Shown: in pieces, positions 43,528-54,159 of the stretch
Layout of the letters: every line of letters begins with the position of its first letter
Numbering within the stretch: the stretch's first letter is position 1
Assembly (NCBI GenBank): GCA_963575745.1
Contig: CAUYUJ010000388.1
Coordinates: forward strand, 1 to 64,000
DNA from: Prorocentrum cordatum
Lineage: Eukaryota > Sar > Dinophyceae > Prorocentrales > Prorocentraceae
DNA length: 64,000 nt
Direction: 5' to 3'
The notes under the pieces: model-generated
The model's database searches: none
What the model was told of the DNA's origin: nothing
What the model saw: only the letters and a program-made list of their open reading frames with translations
Translations under genes and position numbers: made by a program

Positions 43528-43687
43528 TTACGTCGGGCTTGTCCCTCTACAGGAGGAATATTCGAAGATAGTCAGAAAATAGTCTGGGGATGTTTTGTTG
43601 ACCATGTTCTTGCTACTCTCGAGCATGCTTCGAGTCATGTTTATTCTTCGTCCAAAATCCCCCTGCAGGGGGACGCGCCCGACTTCA
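43528..43687. mobile_element. TIR-1 element, copy 3
   Basis: Left ACGTCGGGCTTGTCCCTCTA and right CCCTGCAGGGGGACGCGCCC, about 160 bp. Flanks ACCCAGGA and GCTCAGGA match at 6 of 8 positions, a worn target duplication. Confidence 0.75.
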
Positions 43688-43884
43688 GCTCAGGAGGAGG
43701 AGGTGGAGCCGAACGCTCCGCCACCGGCGCCAGCGCGGCCCCGAAACGGATCGCCCCCCCGTGCCCCTTCCACCGGCACGGCTCCCGTCTTCGCGGGCGC
43801 TCCGCGGGGGCCGTGCTCCGGCGATGCGTGCCGCCGTCGCGCCGTGCTACTTTTTTCATCCTCGCCCGTGGGTCGTACGAGGTC

Positions 43885-44052
43885 CCCTCCTCCTCCTCCT
43901 CCTCCTCCTCCTCCTCCTCCTCCTCCCCATCCTCCTCTCCTCCTCCTCTTCCTCCTCCTCCTTCTCCTCCTCCTCCTCCTTCTCCTCCTCTTTCTCCTCC
44001 CGCCTCGAAGGGGGGGCAATATATATATAGATGTATATATATATATATATAT

Positions 44053-44105
<53 letters not shown>
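43885..44105. repeat. (CTC)n, (TA)n and (GA)n compound tract
   Basis: CTC triplets to about 44005, TATATA at 44021-44056 and (GA)n at 44057-44105. Confidence 0.95.
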
Positions 44106-44108
<3 letters not shown>

Positions 44109-45040
44109 CGATGCTCCCGCGGGCAGGTGTCGCCGCAGCCTGCGCAGGGCGGCCGTCTGCCACCTCGCGGCTCCCTGCCTCAGGGCCCTGCGTCCTCCCC
44201 CCCCATTCCCGCTTCCGCTTGCGACCTGCTGCGTCGTGGAAGCGCTGGCGCCGGCGACGGAGCGGCGGCGTTCGACTCCGCTTCCTCCTCCTGCTCCTCA
44301 TCCAATGGTGCGCCAGCTGGTGTGACGGTGGCCAGGTAGGCGCCGAAGGCGCCTCCCCGTTCAGCCGGGCTCTGCCCTCACACGCAGTGCCTCCGCGCTC
44401 GTGCCCAGGGCCCATGACGAGGGCGCTCAACAGCACCCCATCGGAGCGCAAAGCGCCGGGGACTGCTGGGTGCGCGGGGGCGAAGAGCAGGAACTGCAGG
44501 AGACCACATCTGCAAGGCAGTGGCAGCCGCCCCGCCTTGCTTCAGACGCTGTTCCCCCTCCTGAGCCTGCCACTCCCCTCCCACGCTATTCTGCGAATCC
44601 GAGAAAAGCAAGAAGAAGCAGCGAACAAGAGTTTATCGCGGTCGCCTGGCGCGGCCACAAGTTGGTCGTCGCACCAGCACCATACGGTGGTGGGGATTCC
44701 TGCAGGGATGTACGTATGCCTTCTGCCTCTGGGTGTTTATAAACGTCGCCGAGGGGGAAGCATGAACGGGCGTAGTCTTGCTTAGATCCCCCCTTTGCAG
44801 CTGTAGCGCTCATTTGAGATCTTCTCTTGGGGGGCCTGCGAGCGCTTGGGTTTGGTGTTCGGTCGCGGACCCCATGCTGACCGCAGCGCTACCCAGGCTC
44901 TCTCGCCGGACGCCGCCCGAGACCGCCAGAGACTGCCGACGGCCGTCAGAAGACCGCCAGAGACCGCCGAGGACCGCCGAAGACCGTCCGGAGGCCGCCT
45001 GTATAGGGCTGGTGGGCAGCAAGGTCGACGAAGGCCTCTT
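44106..45040. other. Intronic sequence, nothing recognised
   Basis: Open frames up to 170-396 aa pass through the triplet tracts. 44,920-44,990 has degenerate GACCGCCAGAGACCGCC repeats. No domain recognised. Confidence 0.35.
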
Positions 45041-45044
45041 GAGC

Positions 45045-45105
45045 GCCTCCTCCTCCTACTCCTCCTCCTCCTCCTCCTCCTCCTCCTCCTCCTCCTCCCA
45101 CTTGG
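45045..45105. repeat. (CTC)n tract
   Basis: About 60 bp of pyrimidine triplets. Confidence 0.95.
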
Positions 45106-45448
45106 AGGCCCAGGCTGGTGGACCGCTATTGCCGGCCCCTCGTCGAGGGCGTCGCCCGATGTCCGCCCGCCCGCCTCGGCGGCACGTCTGCGGGCGGCCG
45201 CGGGCGGCTGCGTGCGCGCGTGGCCTCGGGGCGCAGGGGGGTCCACTGGGCGGGGAGCGCGGGGATCGATCGTGGCGCTACGGTGGAGGCGTTGGTTAAG
45301 GACTAGTCCCAGGAGGCGCCAGACCCTGGAGGATTTCTTATCCAATAAGGGCGGCGGTGATATCCACGGCCGATCCACGATTGGAGTTCCGCGAGTTTCC
45401 AGACCCTGGATTCTTCATGTAAGGCTTCCTTATTCAATACCCACACCG

Positions 45449-45732
45449 TATGTCGGGTTGCCCCAAAAGGGGTCCAGCGACAAGGGGGTGGCGCAATAGA
45501 TCTGATGCAGCAGAATTGTGGGGTTGCAGTGCATCTGGGGCGTGCAATACGTTTCCGGTGCATAGATGTATTGCTGGATCTTCGCGAGCAATGCGTTACT
45601 TGCAATACAATGCAACACACTTCTCTGGCGCAGTATATATATATATATACACATACATATGCAATACAAACGCCCCAAATCTATTGCACCACCCCTTTTC
45701 AGCTGGACCCCCTTTTGGGTCACCCAAACTAT
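45449..45732. mobile_element. TIR-6 element, long (~55 bp) terminal inverted repeats
   Basis: Left TGTCGGGTTGCCCCAAAAGG, then GTCCAGC and GGTGGCGCAATAGAT. Right ATCTATTGCACCACC, then GCTGGACCCCCTTTTGGG and TCACCCAAAC. The arms pair over about 55 bp at roughly 75-80%. The interior is AT-richer and includes a TATATA run. Single copy in the window and non-coding. Confidence 0.7.
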
Positions 45733-45739
45733 TGGGGGG

Positions 45740-46640
45740 CGCGGGGGCCTCGCAAGGTTTCCAAGGAGTCGTGGCGTCGGGGGGGGCGCGGGCCTGTTGC
45801 ATGTCAACCGGGGTCGCGGGCTTTCGGGGGCGCGGAGCCATGCGTTTCTCATCGCCAGGGATCTCGTGGCGTCGGGGGCGCGGAGCCACTGGTGTTGCAA
45901 TGGGTCGCTCCCTGTGGAGCGCGGGCCCAGCGCTTTTTTTTATAAGGGACCGTGGCCTCGGGAGCGCTGCCCAAGAGCTTTGGAAGCAGGCTTTCCCTTG
46001 GCGCGGTGATGGTGTGCAGTTGGGGCCGAGGGGGGGTGGCGCGCGTCATCGGGCACTCAGAAGCAACTGGTCAGTGATGCGATCAGAGAACATGCGACCA
46101 GAAGGTCACGTCTGCTGGGCTTCTGTTTCGAAAGGTCTTGCAAGGTTGCGGATTGCCCCGTTGCGCGGATGAGAGTTGAGATTCTAAATTGTTGAGGCCT
46201 CGTCCGCGCAGTTTAGGCCCACCCTCCCGCAATGGAGGCCGGCAGATCAACATATCCTCTCGATGATTTCCCTTTATCCCCCTGCGTTCCCCTGTACAAT
46301 CTTGAGGTAGCATTTCCATGCGCAATTGTTTGACCGTGGCTGGTTCCAGGGAAGCCTTGTCTGCATTCTTCTGTCTACACGACAGAGCAGCGGCTTCGTG
46401 GGAGTCAGCCGTGAACAAGTAGAGCCCGACGCAACTAGCGCCGCGTATTTCTGCACGGATACTCTCATGTTTCACCCTGCTCGCTCGTCGTCCGGCGCAA
46501 GGCTTACGCTCGCTCGTTCGCTTTCCTCTGCGACTCATGTCTGCCCCTCCCTCTCCAGCGCTCTCCCCTGAGAGTGGAGCCCGTGACCCGACACGCGGCC
46601 TGCAGACGGCGCCGGTGGGCCCCTGGCTCCCGATCCTGCT
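45740..46640. other. Intronic sequence, nothing recognised
   Basis: 45,770-45,960 contains CGTGGCGTCGGGGGCGCGG-type words three times. The 445-aa - strand frame (46083-47420) runs antisense to the kinesin exon and a CTC tract and is an artefact. Confidence 0.35.
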
Positions 46641-46644
46641 GATC

Positions 46645-46700
46645 TCCTCCTCCTCCTCCTCCTCCTCCTCCTCCTCCTCCTCCTCCTCCTCCTCCTCGTC
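46645..46700. repeat. (TCC)n tract upstream of exon e
   Basis: About 55 bp of pyrimidine triplets about 210 bp before the exon. Confidence 0.95.
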
Positions 46701-46908
46701 CTCAGCCCCGTCAGAATATTGCGTACGACCCGCTCCCGCACGGGTTCCCACCCCATCTCCGCATTCATCTCGACCCCCACCTCCACCTTTCTCGCCGCAC
46801 AGCCTCGGCCCCTCCCCAGCACTCACCATCCTCCCCTCCTCCCCTTCGGGGGGCGGGGGCGAGAGAAGGACGCGGACCGGCAGGAGGATCGGCAGTCTGA
46901 GGAGGGAG

Positions 46909-47051
46909 GGGGGCTCTTTCGGCGCATGGATCTCCGATCGGTGCCCCAGGTGTCCTTGTCTTTCTTCGAGATCTACGGCGGGCGCCCCTACGACCTGCTG
47001 AACAACCGTCAGCGGCTGGAGACGCTGGAGGACGCGAAGAGCGAGGTGCAG
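46909..47051 (+). CDS. Kinesin-13 motor domain, exon e (FFEIYGG / YDLLN)
   Basis: The + frame encodes GLFRRMDLRSVPQVSLSFFE, then IYGGRPYDLLNNRQRLETLE and DAKSEVQ. This matches kinesin-13 motor segments V-x-x-S(F/Y)FEIYGGK-x-(F/Y)DLLN-R and L-x-x-(L/R)ED(G/A)K..V, central in the motor between the P-loop and switch I. The acceptor is placed at AG 46907-46908, which requires one base from the previous exon. The true start could be slightly different because the preceding DNA is AG-rich. The exon ends at CAG 47051 with a GC donor (GCCGCC) and joins in phase 0 to the exon at 57580. It is the largest exon recognised here (~143 bp). Confidence 0.9.
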
Positions 47052-47639
47052 GCCGCCTTTGAGCCGCCTCGGGGAACGGAGGAGGAGGTGCACCCCATCG
47101 CCCTCCGTCCTGCGCCCCTCCCCTCCCCTCCTCCCCTCTCCTTGCACCCATCCGCCTCTCCCCAGGACCCCCCCCATCTCGCATGCCACTCCTCTTCTTT
47201 CCCCTCCCTCCCGAGCTCTACTCATCCACCCCCTCGCCTCCTCCTCTCTCTCCTCCTTCCCCCCTCCCGGTTTCGCATCCATCCCGCCCCCGCTTCTTGG
47301 GGGGGGGGGGGGGGCAGAGAGGGTGTAGGAAACGGTGGAGGAAGCGCAGGGAGGGGGAGAAGGAGTCAGTGTAACGCGAGACTCATCAACGACAGTGGAA
47401 TCAATCCTCCAAGCTCCCACTTTTTAGTCCCCTACAAGGGTTCATTTCCACTGAGTGAACTGTCTCGTTGTGAGACATCCGTGTGAAGACCCTGAAGCGT
47501 GCCAAAAACACAGTTCTCTGGACTTCAACGCCACGAATCAACATGATTGTTGCGTCTTGACGATCCGTAATCGTGCCATAACACCATGTCTGCGCTTTCG
47601 CTACCGCGTATCAGCGTAATTGTTTCGCCCTCGCAATCT

Positions 47640-48290
47640 TGAGGCTTTCCAGTGCACCATCTCTGGAAAATTGACCATGGGAATCCGTGAATCCCTTGCG
47701 AATGTTGAAAGCGAGTGTGCGCGGCGCTACGGCGAGACTCACATTTTGAAAAGGAGCCGCCCTCAATCCATGAAGCCCTTGCAATTTGTTGAAACGAATG
47801 TGCGCGGCGCTTAGGCGAGAGCCACCTTTTGAAAATGACATGTCCTCAACCTGTGAAGTTCTTGCATTTGTTTAGCGAGTGCGCGCGGCGCTTGGGCGAG
47901 AACCACATTTTGAAAACGATTCTCCCTGAATCCGTGAAAACGGTTGCCGTTGTTTGCAACGAATGTGCGAGGCGCTATGGCGACAGCCACCTTGGCAAAC
48001 CGATGTGTGCCCAACCCATGAAGCTCTTGCAATTGTGCGGATGGGCGCCAGCTATACACCACCACCAGCCCTGGCCAGACACTTCCTGGGCCCTGGATCG
48101 GTGTACGGACCTCCTAGCCTGGGCCAGGAAGGCCTGTACACCAGTCCAGGGCTCATGATAGGCCTGGCCAGGGCTGGTGGTGGTGGTGGTGTATTGCTTG
48201 TAGCGTTCCTCATTGTATTACAAGCGAATGTGCGCGGCGCTGAGGCGAGAGCCACATTTTGAGAACGGCCTTTTCTCAATCCGCGAAGGC
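47640..48290. repeat. ~82-bp tandem array (GTGCGCGGCGCT units)
   Basis: Units carry GAATGTGCGCGGCGCT, AGGCGAGAGCCACATTTTGA and TC.GTGAAGC.CTTGCAATT. Copies start near 47713, 47793, 47876, 47960 and 48225, and single diverged units occur at 53,825-53,900 and 56,535-56,600. A palindromic element interrupts the array at 48054-48194. Confidence 0.85.
48054..48194. mobile_element. TIR-8 palindromic element inside the 82-bp array
   Basis: ATACACCACCACCAGCCCTG then GCCAG at the left and CTGGCCAGGGCTGGTGG then TGGTGTAT at the right are inverted repeats. The interior also self-pairs (GGCCAGACACTTCC, GGCCAGGAAGGCC). It splits an array unit, so it inserted after the array formed. Related GGCCAGGGCC words are at 23.48-23.56 kb. 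Confidence 0.65.
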
Positions 48291-48370
48291 CTTGTAATTC
48301 CCAACCCTCCTTGGTTGGGTATTCGTTTTGAGTAGAGGGGTGTGGTCGCGTCCTCCTCCAGCCCCCCCTG

Positions 48371-51300
48371 TGGTCGCCGTGCCTGGGGGGCCGCGATCTG
48401 CGAAACTGTCGCCGCTTTCGAGGGCTGCTGGTGGGTCCTGCGGCGTGAGGCACCGCGCGGATCTCAGCAAGACCTCGCCGTGCCTGGGGGGCTGCGATCT
48501 GCGAAACGGTCGCCGCTTTCGAGGGCTGCTGGTGGGTCCTGCGGAGTGAGGCACCGCGCGGATCTGAGCAAGACCTCTCCGTGCCTGGGGGGCTGCGATC
48601 TGCGAAACTGTTGCCACTTTCGAGGGCTGCTGGTGGGTCCTGCGGAGTGAGGCACCGCGCGGATCTCAGCAAGACCTCGCCGTGCCTGGGGGGCTGCGAT
48701 CTGCGAAACTATCGCCACTTTCGAGGGCTGCTGGTGGGTCCTGCGGGGTGAGGCACACGTTCCGATCTAGCAAGACCTCGCCGTGCCTGGGGGGCTGCGA
48801 TCTGCGATGCTGTCGCCACGTTCGAGGGCTGCGGTGGGATCACAAGGTAGGCCACCGAGCTGATCTGAGCAAACCTCTCGCCGTGCCTGGCGGGCTGGCG
48901 ATCTGCGAAACTGTCGCCATTTCGAGGCTGGCTGGGGGTCTGCGGGTGAGGCACCGCGCGGATTCAGCACGACCTCGTCCGTGCCTGGGCTGCCGATCTG
49001 CGAAAATGTCGCCACTTTCGAGGCTGCTGTGGATCCCTGCGGCGTGAGCACCGCGCGATCGCAGCCAGACCTCGCCGTGCCTGGGGGGCTGCGATCTCGA
49101 AACTGTTGCCCTTCGAGGCTGCTGGGTTCGGCCGAGTGGGAGGCACCGCGCGGATCTCACAAGACCATCGCCGTGCCTGGGGGGCTGCGATCTGCGAAAC
49201 TGTCGCCACGTTCGAGGGCTGCTTGGGGGGTCCTGCGGAGTGAGGCACCGCGCGGGTCTGAGCAAGACCTTGCCGTGCTTGGGGGGCTGCGATCTGCGAA
49301 ACCGTCGCCACTTTCGAAGGCTGCTGGTGGGTCCTGCGGCGTGAGGCACCGCGCGGATCTCAGCAAGACCTCGCCGTGCCTGGGGGGGCTGCGATCTGCG
49401 AAACGGTCGCCACTTTCGACGAGGGCTGCTTGGTGGTCCTGCGGGTGAGCACCGCGCGGATCTCCACGCTCATGCCGCAAGAATGTGGCTCGGTCTGGAA
49501 AATACAGCCTGATTTCGAGGGCTGCTGGGGTCCTGCGGAGTTAGGCCCCGCGGATCGAGCCAAACCTCGCGGCCGGGGGGCTGCGGTATCTGCGACATGT
49601 CGCCACTTCGAGGGCTGCTGGTGGTCCAGCGGAGTGAGGCACCGCGCAGATCTGAGCGAGACCTCGCCGTCCCTGGGGGGCTGCGATCTGCGAAACTGTC
49701 GCCACCTTCGAGGGCGGCTGGTGGGTCCAGCGGAGTGGGGCACCGCGCAGATCTGAGCGAGACCTCGCCGTCCCTGGGGGGCTGCGATCTGCGAAACTGT
49801 CGCCACTTTCGAGGGCTGCTTGGGGGTCCTCGTTGTTGAGGACCGCGCGATCTGAGCAAGACCTCGCCGGGCTGGGTGGTGCGAGCTGCGAAACAGTGGC
49901 CACTGCCGAGCTGCTGATGGTCCGGCGGAGATGAGGCAAGCCGCGCGGATCTCACAGCAAGACCTCGTCGTGGCCTGGGGGCTTGCGATCTGCAAAACTG
50001 CCGCACACAACAATCGAGGCTGCTGTGGGTCCTGCGGAGTGGAGGCGCCAGCGCGGATCTCAGCAACCTCGCCGTGCCTGGGGCTTGCGAATCGGCGAAA
50101 CTGGTCGCACTTTCGAGGCTGCTGGTTGGTCCTGCGGAGCGAGGCACCGCGCGGATCTGAGCAAGACCTCGCCGTGCCTGGGGGGATGCGATCTGCGAAA
50201 CTGTTGCCACTTTCGAGGGCTGCTGGTGGGCCCTGCGGAGTGAGGCACCTCGCGGATCTGAGCAAGATCTCGCCGTGCCTGGGGGCTGCGATCTGCGAAA
50301 TTGTCGCCACTTTCGAGGGCTGCTGGTGGGTCCTGCGGAGTGAGGCACCGCGCGGATCTCAGCCAGACCTTGCCGTGCCTGGGGGGCTGCGATCTGCGAA
50401 GCTTTCGAACTTTCGAGGGCTGCTGGTGGTCCAGCTGATGAGCACGCGCGGTCTGACAAGAACTCGCCGGCTTGTAGGGCTGCGATCTGCGAAATGTCGC
50501 CATGGGGGGGGGGGGGGGGCGATTCGAGGGGCGGGTGGTCCTGCGGAGTGAGCGCACCGCGCGGATCTCTGCAAGACCCGCCCGGCCTGGGGGCTGCGAG
50601 TCGCGAAACTGTCGCCACTTTCGAGGGCTGCTGGTGGCGGAATCCTATCGGAGTGAGGCACCGCGCGTATCTCAGCCAAGGACCTCGCCGTGCCGGGGGG
50701 CTGCGATCTGCGAAACTGTCGCCGGTTCGTTGCACATGATCCGTTCCGCGGAGTGAGGCACCACGGGGATTCAGATTAGACCTCGCCATCTGTGGGGGCT
50801 GCGATCTGTGAAACTGTCGCCACTTTCGAGGACTGCTGGTGGGTCCAGCGGAGTGAGGCACCACGGGGACGGGGACTCCGATTAGACCTCGCCATCCCTG
50901 GGGGGGCTGCGATCTGTGAAACTGTCGCCACTTTCGAGGGCTGCTGGGGGGTTCAGCGGAGTGACGTCTTACGGGGACTCAGATTAGACCTCGCCATCTC
51001 TGGGGGCTGCGATCTGTGAAACTGTCGCCACTTTCGAGGTCTGCTGGTGGGTCCAGCGGAGTGAGGCACCACGGGGACTCGCAAGACCGCGCCGTGCCTG
51101 GGGGGCTTGCGATCTGCGAAGCTGTCGCCACTTTCGAGGTCTGCTGGTGGATCCAGCGGGGTGAGCAGCGCGCTGGGGCCTGAGCAAGACCTGGCCCGTG
51201 TCTGGGGGGCGCGATCTGCCAAGCTGTCGCCACTTTCGAGGGCTGCTGGTGGGCCCTGCGGAGTGAGGCACCACGCGGATCTGAGCAAGACCTCGCCGTG

Positions 51301-53697
51301 CCTGGGGGGCTGCGATCTGCGAAACCGTCGCCACTTTCGAGGGCTGCTGGTGGGTCCTGCGGAGTGAGGCATCGCGCGGATTTCAGCAAGACCTCGCCGT
51401 GCCTGGGGGGCTGCGATCTGCGAAACTGTTGCCACTTTCAAGGGCTGCTGGTGGGTCCTGCGGAGTGAGGCGCCGCGCGGATCTGAGCAAGACCTCGCCG
51501 TGCTTGGGTGGCTGCGTTCTGCGAAGCTATCGCCAATTTCGAAGGCTGCTGGTGGGTCCTGCGGGGTGAGGCACCGCGCGGATTTGACCAAGGCCTCGCC
51601 GTGCCTGGGGGGCTGCGATCTGCGAAACTGTCGCCACGTTCAAGGGCTGCTGGTGGGTCCTGCAGAGTGAGGCACCGCGCGGATCTGAGCAAGACCTCGC
51701 CGTGCCTGGGGGGGCGCGATCTGCGAAACTGTCGCCGCTTTCGAGGGCTGCTGGTGGGTCCTGCGGAGTGAGGCACCGCGCGGATCCCAGCAAGACCTCG
51801 CCGTGCCTGGGGAGCTGCGATCTGCGAAACTGTAGCCATTTTCGAGGGCTGCTGGTGGGTCCTGCGGCGTGAGGCACCGCGCGCGGATCTGAGCAAGACC
51901 TCGCCGTGCCTGGGGGGCTGCGATCTGCGAAGCTGTTGCCACTTTCGAGGGCTGCTGGTGGGTCCTGCGGAGTGGGGCACCGCGCGGATCTCAGCAAGGC
52001 CTCGCCGTGCCTGGGGAGCTGCGATCTGCGAAACTGTCGCCACTTTCGAGGGCTGCTGGTGGGCCCTGCCGAGTGAGGCACCGCGCGGGTCTGAGCAAGA
52101 CCCTCGCCGTGCCTGGGGGGCTGCGATCTGCGAAACTGTCGCCACTTTCGAGGGCTGCTGGTGGGCCCTGCCGAGTGAGGCACCGCGCGGGTCTGAGCAA
52201 GACCTCGCCGTGCTTGGAGGGCTGCGATCTGCGAAACTGTCGCCACGTTCGAGGGCTGCTGGTAGGCCCTGCGGAGTGAGGCATCGCGCGGACCTGAGCG
52301 GGACCTCGCCGTGCCTGGGGGGCCGCGATCTGCGAAATTGTCGCCACTTTCGAGGGCTGCTGGTGGGTCCTGCCGAGTGAGGCACCGCGCGGGTCTGAGC
52401 AAGACCTCGCCGTGCTTGGGGGGATGCGATCTGCGAAATTGTTGCCACGTTCGAGGGCTGCTGGTGGGTCCTGCGGAGTGAGGCACCGCGCGGACCTGAG
52501 CGGGACCTCGCCGTGCCTGGGGGGCCGCGATCTGCGAAACTGTCGCCACCTTCGAGGGCTGCTGGTGGGTCCTGCGGAGTGAAGCACCGCGCGGTCAGCA
52601 AGACCGCGCCGTGCTTGGGAGGGCTGCGATCTGCGAAACTTCGCCACTCGCCACGTTCGTGGCTGCTGGAGCCCTGCGAGTGACGCTTCGTGTGACCTGA
52701 CGGACCTCGGCCGAAGTGGGGGCCGCGATTCTGCGAAATTGTCGCCACTTTCGAGGCTCCGGTGGTTCCTGCGATCGAGGCAACCGCGCGGATCTGGCGG
52801 AGCAAGACCTCCCCGTGCCTTGGGGGGGCGCCGTGCCTTGGGGGGCAGCGAGCTGCGAAGCGCGACCACTTTCCGGGCCCCCCTCACCCCCCCTTATTGG
52901 GGGGTGGGGGGGGGGGGGGTTTTTCCCAGCGAGTGAGGCACCGCTCGGATCTGAGCAAGACCTCGCCGTGCTTGGGGGGCTGCGATCTGCGAAATTGTCG
53001 CCACTTTCGAGGACTGCTTGGGCGGCCAGCATAGCGATCTGCGGCTTTGCCGCCACTTTCGAAGGTTCCTGGCGGGTCCAGCGGAGTGAGGCACTTTGCA
53101 GATCTGAGCGGGACCTCGCCGTGCCTGGGGGGGCTGCGATCTGCGAAGCTGTCGCCACTTTCGAGGGCTGCTGGTGGGTCCAGCGGGGTGAGGCACCGCA
53201 CGGATCTGAGCAAGACCTCGCCGTGCCTGGGGGGCTGCGATCTGCGAAGCTGTCGCCACTTTCGAGGGTTGCTTGGGCGGTCAGCATAGCGATCTGCGGC
53301 TTGGCCGCCACTTTCGAGGGCTGCTGGCGGGTCCAGCGGAGTGAGGCACTTCGCAGATCTGAGCGGGACCTCGCCGTGCCTGGGGGGCTGCGATCTGCGA
53401 AGCTGTCGCCACTTTCGAGGGTTGCTGGTGGGCCCTGCGGAATGAAACACCGCGCAGATCTGAGCGGGACCTCGCCGTGCCTGGGGGGGTGCGATCTGCG
53501 AAATTGTCGCCACTTTCGAGGGCTGCTGGTGGGCCCTGCGGAGTGAGGCACCGCGCAGATCTGAGCGGGGCCTCGCCGTCCTTGGGGGGATGCGATCTGC
53601 GAAACTGTCGCAACTTTCGAAGGCTGGTGGCGGGTTCAGCGGAGCGAGGCACCAGGCAGATCTGAGCGAAACATCGCAATCCTTGGGGGGCTGCGAG
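48371..53697. repeat. 101-bp satellite array, ~53 units
   Basis: Unit landmarks are CCTCGCCGTGCCTGGGGGGC, TGCGATCTGCGAAACTGTCG, CCACTTTCGAGGGCTGCTGG, GTCCTGCGGAGTGAGGCACC and GCGCGGATCTGAGCAAGA. The spacing measured between the first anchors is 101 bp. Central units (48.9-50.7 kb) are more eroded with small indels, while 51.2-52.6 kb is very homogeneous. Variants with AGCATAGCGATCTGCGGCTT occur at 53.03 and 53.28 kb. With a period that is not a multiple of three, long frames open in all three phases on both strands (up to 464 aa on -), and none is a gene. Confidence 0.95.
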
Positions 53698-53895
53698 CCT
53701 CACGAATGCCGCTCGCAGAAGTATATGCGCCCATGTCACGTCATCACCTCCGCATAGCATCTCCCAAGCTACTCATGCCCCGCATTGCGCAGGGGTTGGG
53801 TACGTCGCCAGGGTAATTGTTGAAAGTGACTGTGCGCGGCGCTGATGCAACATTCGCATGTTGAAAGCGGCCCGCCCTCAATTCGTGAAGCTCTT
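53698..53895. other. Border sequence with one 82-bp-array unit
   Basis: Contains GACTGTGCGCGGCGCTGATG at 53829, a diverged unit of the 47.6-48.3 kb array. Otherwise unrecognised. Confidence 0.5.
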
Positions 53896-53899
53896 ACAG

Positions 53900-54080
53900 A
53901 TCAGAGTGAGGGGGCCGAACGGTCATTCATTGTCCCTGGGTGCGTGGCTCTAGTGGGGATCCGTGGTGAGGATTCTGCTTACTGCGTTGTTGTTGCGTTA
54001 TTGCTGTTGCTGTTGTTGTTGCTGCTGTTGTTGTCGTTGAATGTTAATTGTTGAACAATTATTATTCTTGGACACCTTAA
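53900..54080. repeat. (TTG)n with single-copy borders, arm B' of inverted pair
   Basis: Reverse complement of 37015-37215: TCAGAGTGAGGGGGCCGAAC, TCATTGTCCCTGGGTGCGTG, (GTT)n and GAACAATTATTATTCTTGG. Confidence 0.85.
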
Positions 54081-54159
54081 AGGCGCCCTGGCGCTCTCGC
54101 CGAGGCACCGGCTACATTTTCATTGAGAATGAGGCTCACGCTCGAGCGGTTTGGGGGAC

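Noticed and set aside
49470-52805. Several 200-464-aa - strand frames in the satellite
   Set aside because: The period of 101 bp shifts frame every unit, giving parallel open frames in all phases.
48371-53697. Possible CRISPR array because of many regular repeats
   Set aside because: Units are contiguous without unique spacers, the context is eukaryotic and there are no cas genes.
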